From NCBI GenBank assembly GCA_012031335.1, contig JAAUTT010000130.1, forward strand, positions 1 to 8,947: DNA of 8,947 nt, read 5' to 3'. Made by a program: the position numbers and the translations under genes. This document shows positions 8,607 through 8,947 of the stretch, in pieces (the first letter of the stretch is position 1; the number at the start of each line of letters is the position of its first letter). Origin of the DNA: Bacteroidales bacterium (GTDB taxonomy: Bacteria; Bacteroidota; Bacteroidia; Bacteroidales; JAAUTT01). The notes below the pieces were generated by a model. That model was not told the DNA's origin and did no database searches. It saw only the letters and a list, made by a program, of their open reading frames with translations.

Positions 8607-8635
8607 TTGTGAGTCTTGGCTCACTCCCGTATGAT
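8607..8635 (+). promoter_or_regulatory. Likely psbE promoter with inverted repeat in the spacer
   Basis: TTGTGA (8607-8612) and TATGAT (8630-8635) match sigma-70-type -35 and -10 boxes with the ideal 17-base spacing, 39 bases before the psbE ATG. GTGAG-tcttgg-CTCAC (8609-8624), a perfect 5-base inverted repeat, overlaps the -35 box and spacer and could be an operator. It is the best promoter candidate in the cyanobacterial part. Confidence 0.55.
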
Positions 8636-8674
8636 AGAAGGTAAATCGATTGTTGTGATTGTGGGAGAACATTG

Positions 8675-8840
8675 ATGGCAGGTACAACCGGAGAGCGTCC
8701 ATTTTCAGATATTGTTACGAGCGTCCGCTACTGGGTGATTCACAGCATCACCATTCCCGCTTTGTTCATTGCGGGCTGGCTGTTTGTCGCCACTGGTCTG
8801 GCTTACGACGTGTTTGGAACGCCGCGCCCGAACGAGTATT
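8675..8840 (+). CDS. psbE: Cytochrome b559 alpha subunit, 3' end replaced
   Basis: PsbE, with PsbF, binds the heme of cytochrome b559 in the photosystem II reaction centre. The start is ATG 8675 with GGGAG (8663-8667) 7 bases upstream; an in-frame TTG at 8672 is less likely. [20 protein letters not shown], His23 in VIHSIT (heme ligand) and the membrane helix [18 protein letters not shown] are textbook. Identity holds through FGTPRPNEY (47-55). The family then continues with Phe-Thr and a lumenal domain to about 81-84 residues. Here the frame reads [19 protein letters not shown] and stops at 8897-8899. That tail is not PsbE: it is the antisense reading of a DNase IV gene. The break is at 8840/8841. 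psbF, psbL and psbJ, which should follow, are absent because the sequence switches organism. Confidence 0.95.
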
Positions 8841-8946
8841 CATACGCGTTAAGCCCCATTGCCGCGATCCATGCGAACGCTTCGTATGTGTTTTTGTAGC
8901 CCTGTGCGTAAAAGCTGTCTGAATTGCCCGAAGGCCCGAATAATAC
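8818..8946 (-). CDS. Deoxyribonuclease IV-like TIM-barrel endonuclease, N-terminal fragment
   Basis: The minus strand from 8946 down to 8818 reads 43 codons without a stop. They begin [19 protein letters not shown] and end [16 protein letters not shown]. This matches the first strand and helix of the endonuclease IV-like family found in Clostridia (FGPSGNSxSFY, then GLNAYEYxxGRGV), which cleave DNA at abasic sites or share that TIM-barrel fold. The true start codon lies beyond the right edge. On the left, codons up to GV fit both this gene and, on the other strand, psbE. Past that the frame reads PNTS and stops within psbE sequence. The fragment is too short to be in a routine ORF list. Family assignment is fairly firm; the exact enzyme activity and host are inferred. 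Confidence 0.75.
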
Positions 8947-8947
8947 C

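Noticed and set aside
5190..8840. Lateral transfer of a photosystem gene block into a Bacteroidetes genome
   Set aside because: No integrase, transposase, tRNA or attachment repeats are present, genes are cut at the joins, and the right join is a shared short word with a third, unrelated gene.
8841..8899. Novel C-terminal domain of PsbE ([19 protein letters not shown])
   Set aside because: It is the antisense reading of a recognisable DNase IV gene beyond the misjoin, not a PsbE variant.

Overview
This window does not read as one genome. Codon use, base composition, start-site habits and gene families change abruptly three times. It is best described as a chimeric contig made of pieces from four bacteria, probably from a metagenome or a mixed amplification. 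(1) About 1-5155 is AT-rich Bacteroidetes DNA. It lacks Shine-Dalgarno sequences and carries the order DUF349 protein - pyrG - yidC on the minus strand, with a membrane-anchored methyltransferase gene diverging on the plus strand. (2) About 5156-5690 is GC-rich DNA holding the first 140 or so residues of a WYL-type helix-turn-helix regulator that resembles those of Verrucomicrobia (Opitutaceae-like). (3) About 5695-8840 is cyanobacterial. It has five perfect HIP1 octamers (GCGATCGC), a bioY-lspA pair, and the photosystem cluster rubA - ycf48 - psbE, all on the plus strand. (4) 8841-8947 is the start of a clostridial-type deoxyribonuclease IV (TIM-barrel endonuclease) on the minus strand.

Bacteroidetes part: the yidC start (insertase, cut by the left edge), complete pyrG (CTP synthase) and a DUF349 repeat protein lie head to tail on the minus strand. 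pyrG has two reading-frame breaks and the DUF349 gene has five. Every break falls in or beside an A/T homopolymer, and restoring a base or two joins the pieces into normal-length proteins. This points to sequencing error, not gene decay. A 332-base divergent intergenic region separates the DUF349 gene from the methyltransferase gene.

Cyanobacterial part: bioY (biotin uptake S-component) and lspA (lipoprotein signal peptidase) are 7 bases apart and probably co-transcribed. rubA (membrane-anchored rubredoxin) and ycf48 (lipid-anchored beta-propeller) encode photosystem assembly factors. They precede psbE (cytochrome b559 alpha), whose product needs both for photosystem II reaction-centre assembly. 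This gene order is conserved in cyanobacteria. These genes are unbroken until psbE switches, in mid-codon, to the clostridial sequence.

The most informative observation is the right-hand junction. A stretch of about 22-24 bases (8817-8840) encodes correct psbE on the plus strand and correct DNase IV on the minus strand. That is what a short-overlap misjoin would produce. I found no convincing new biological system. The points worth checking are the junctions, a short upstream ORF and hairpin over the rubA start, a palindrome ahead of the WYL regulator, and an inverted repeat inside the psbE promoter.
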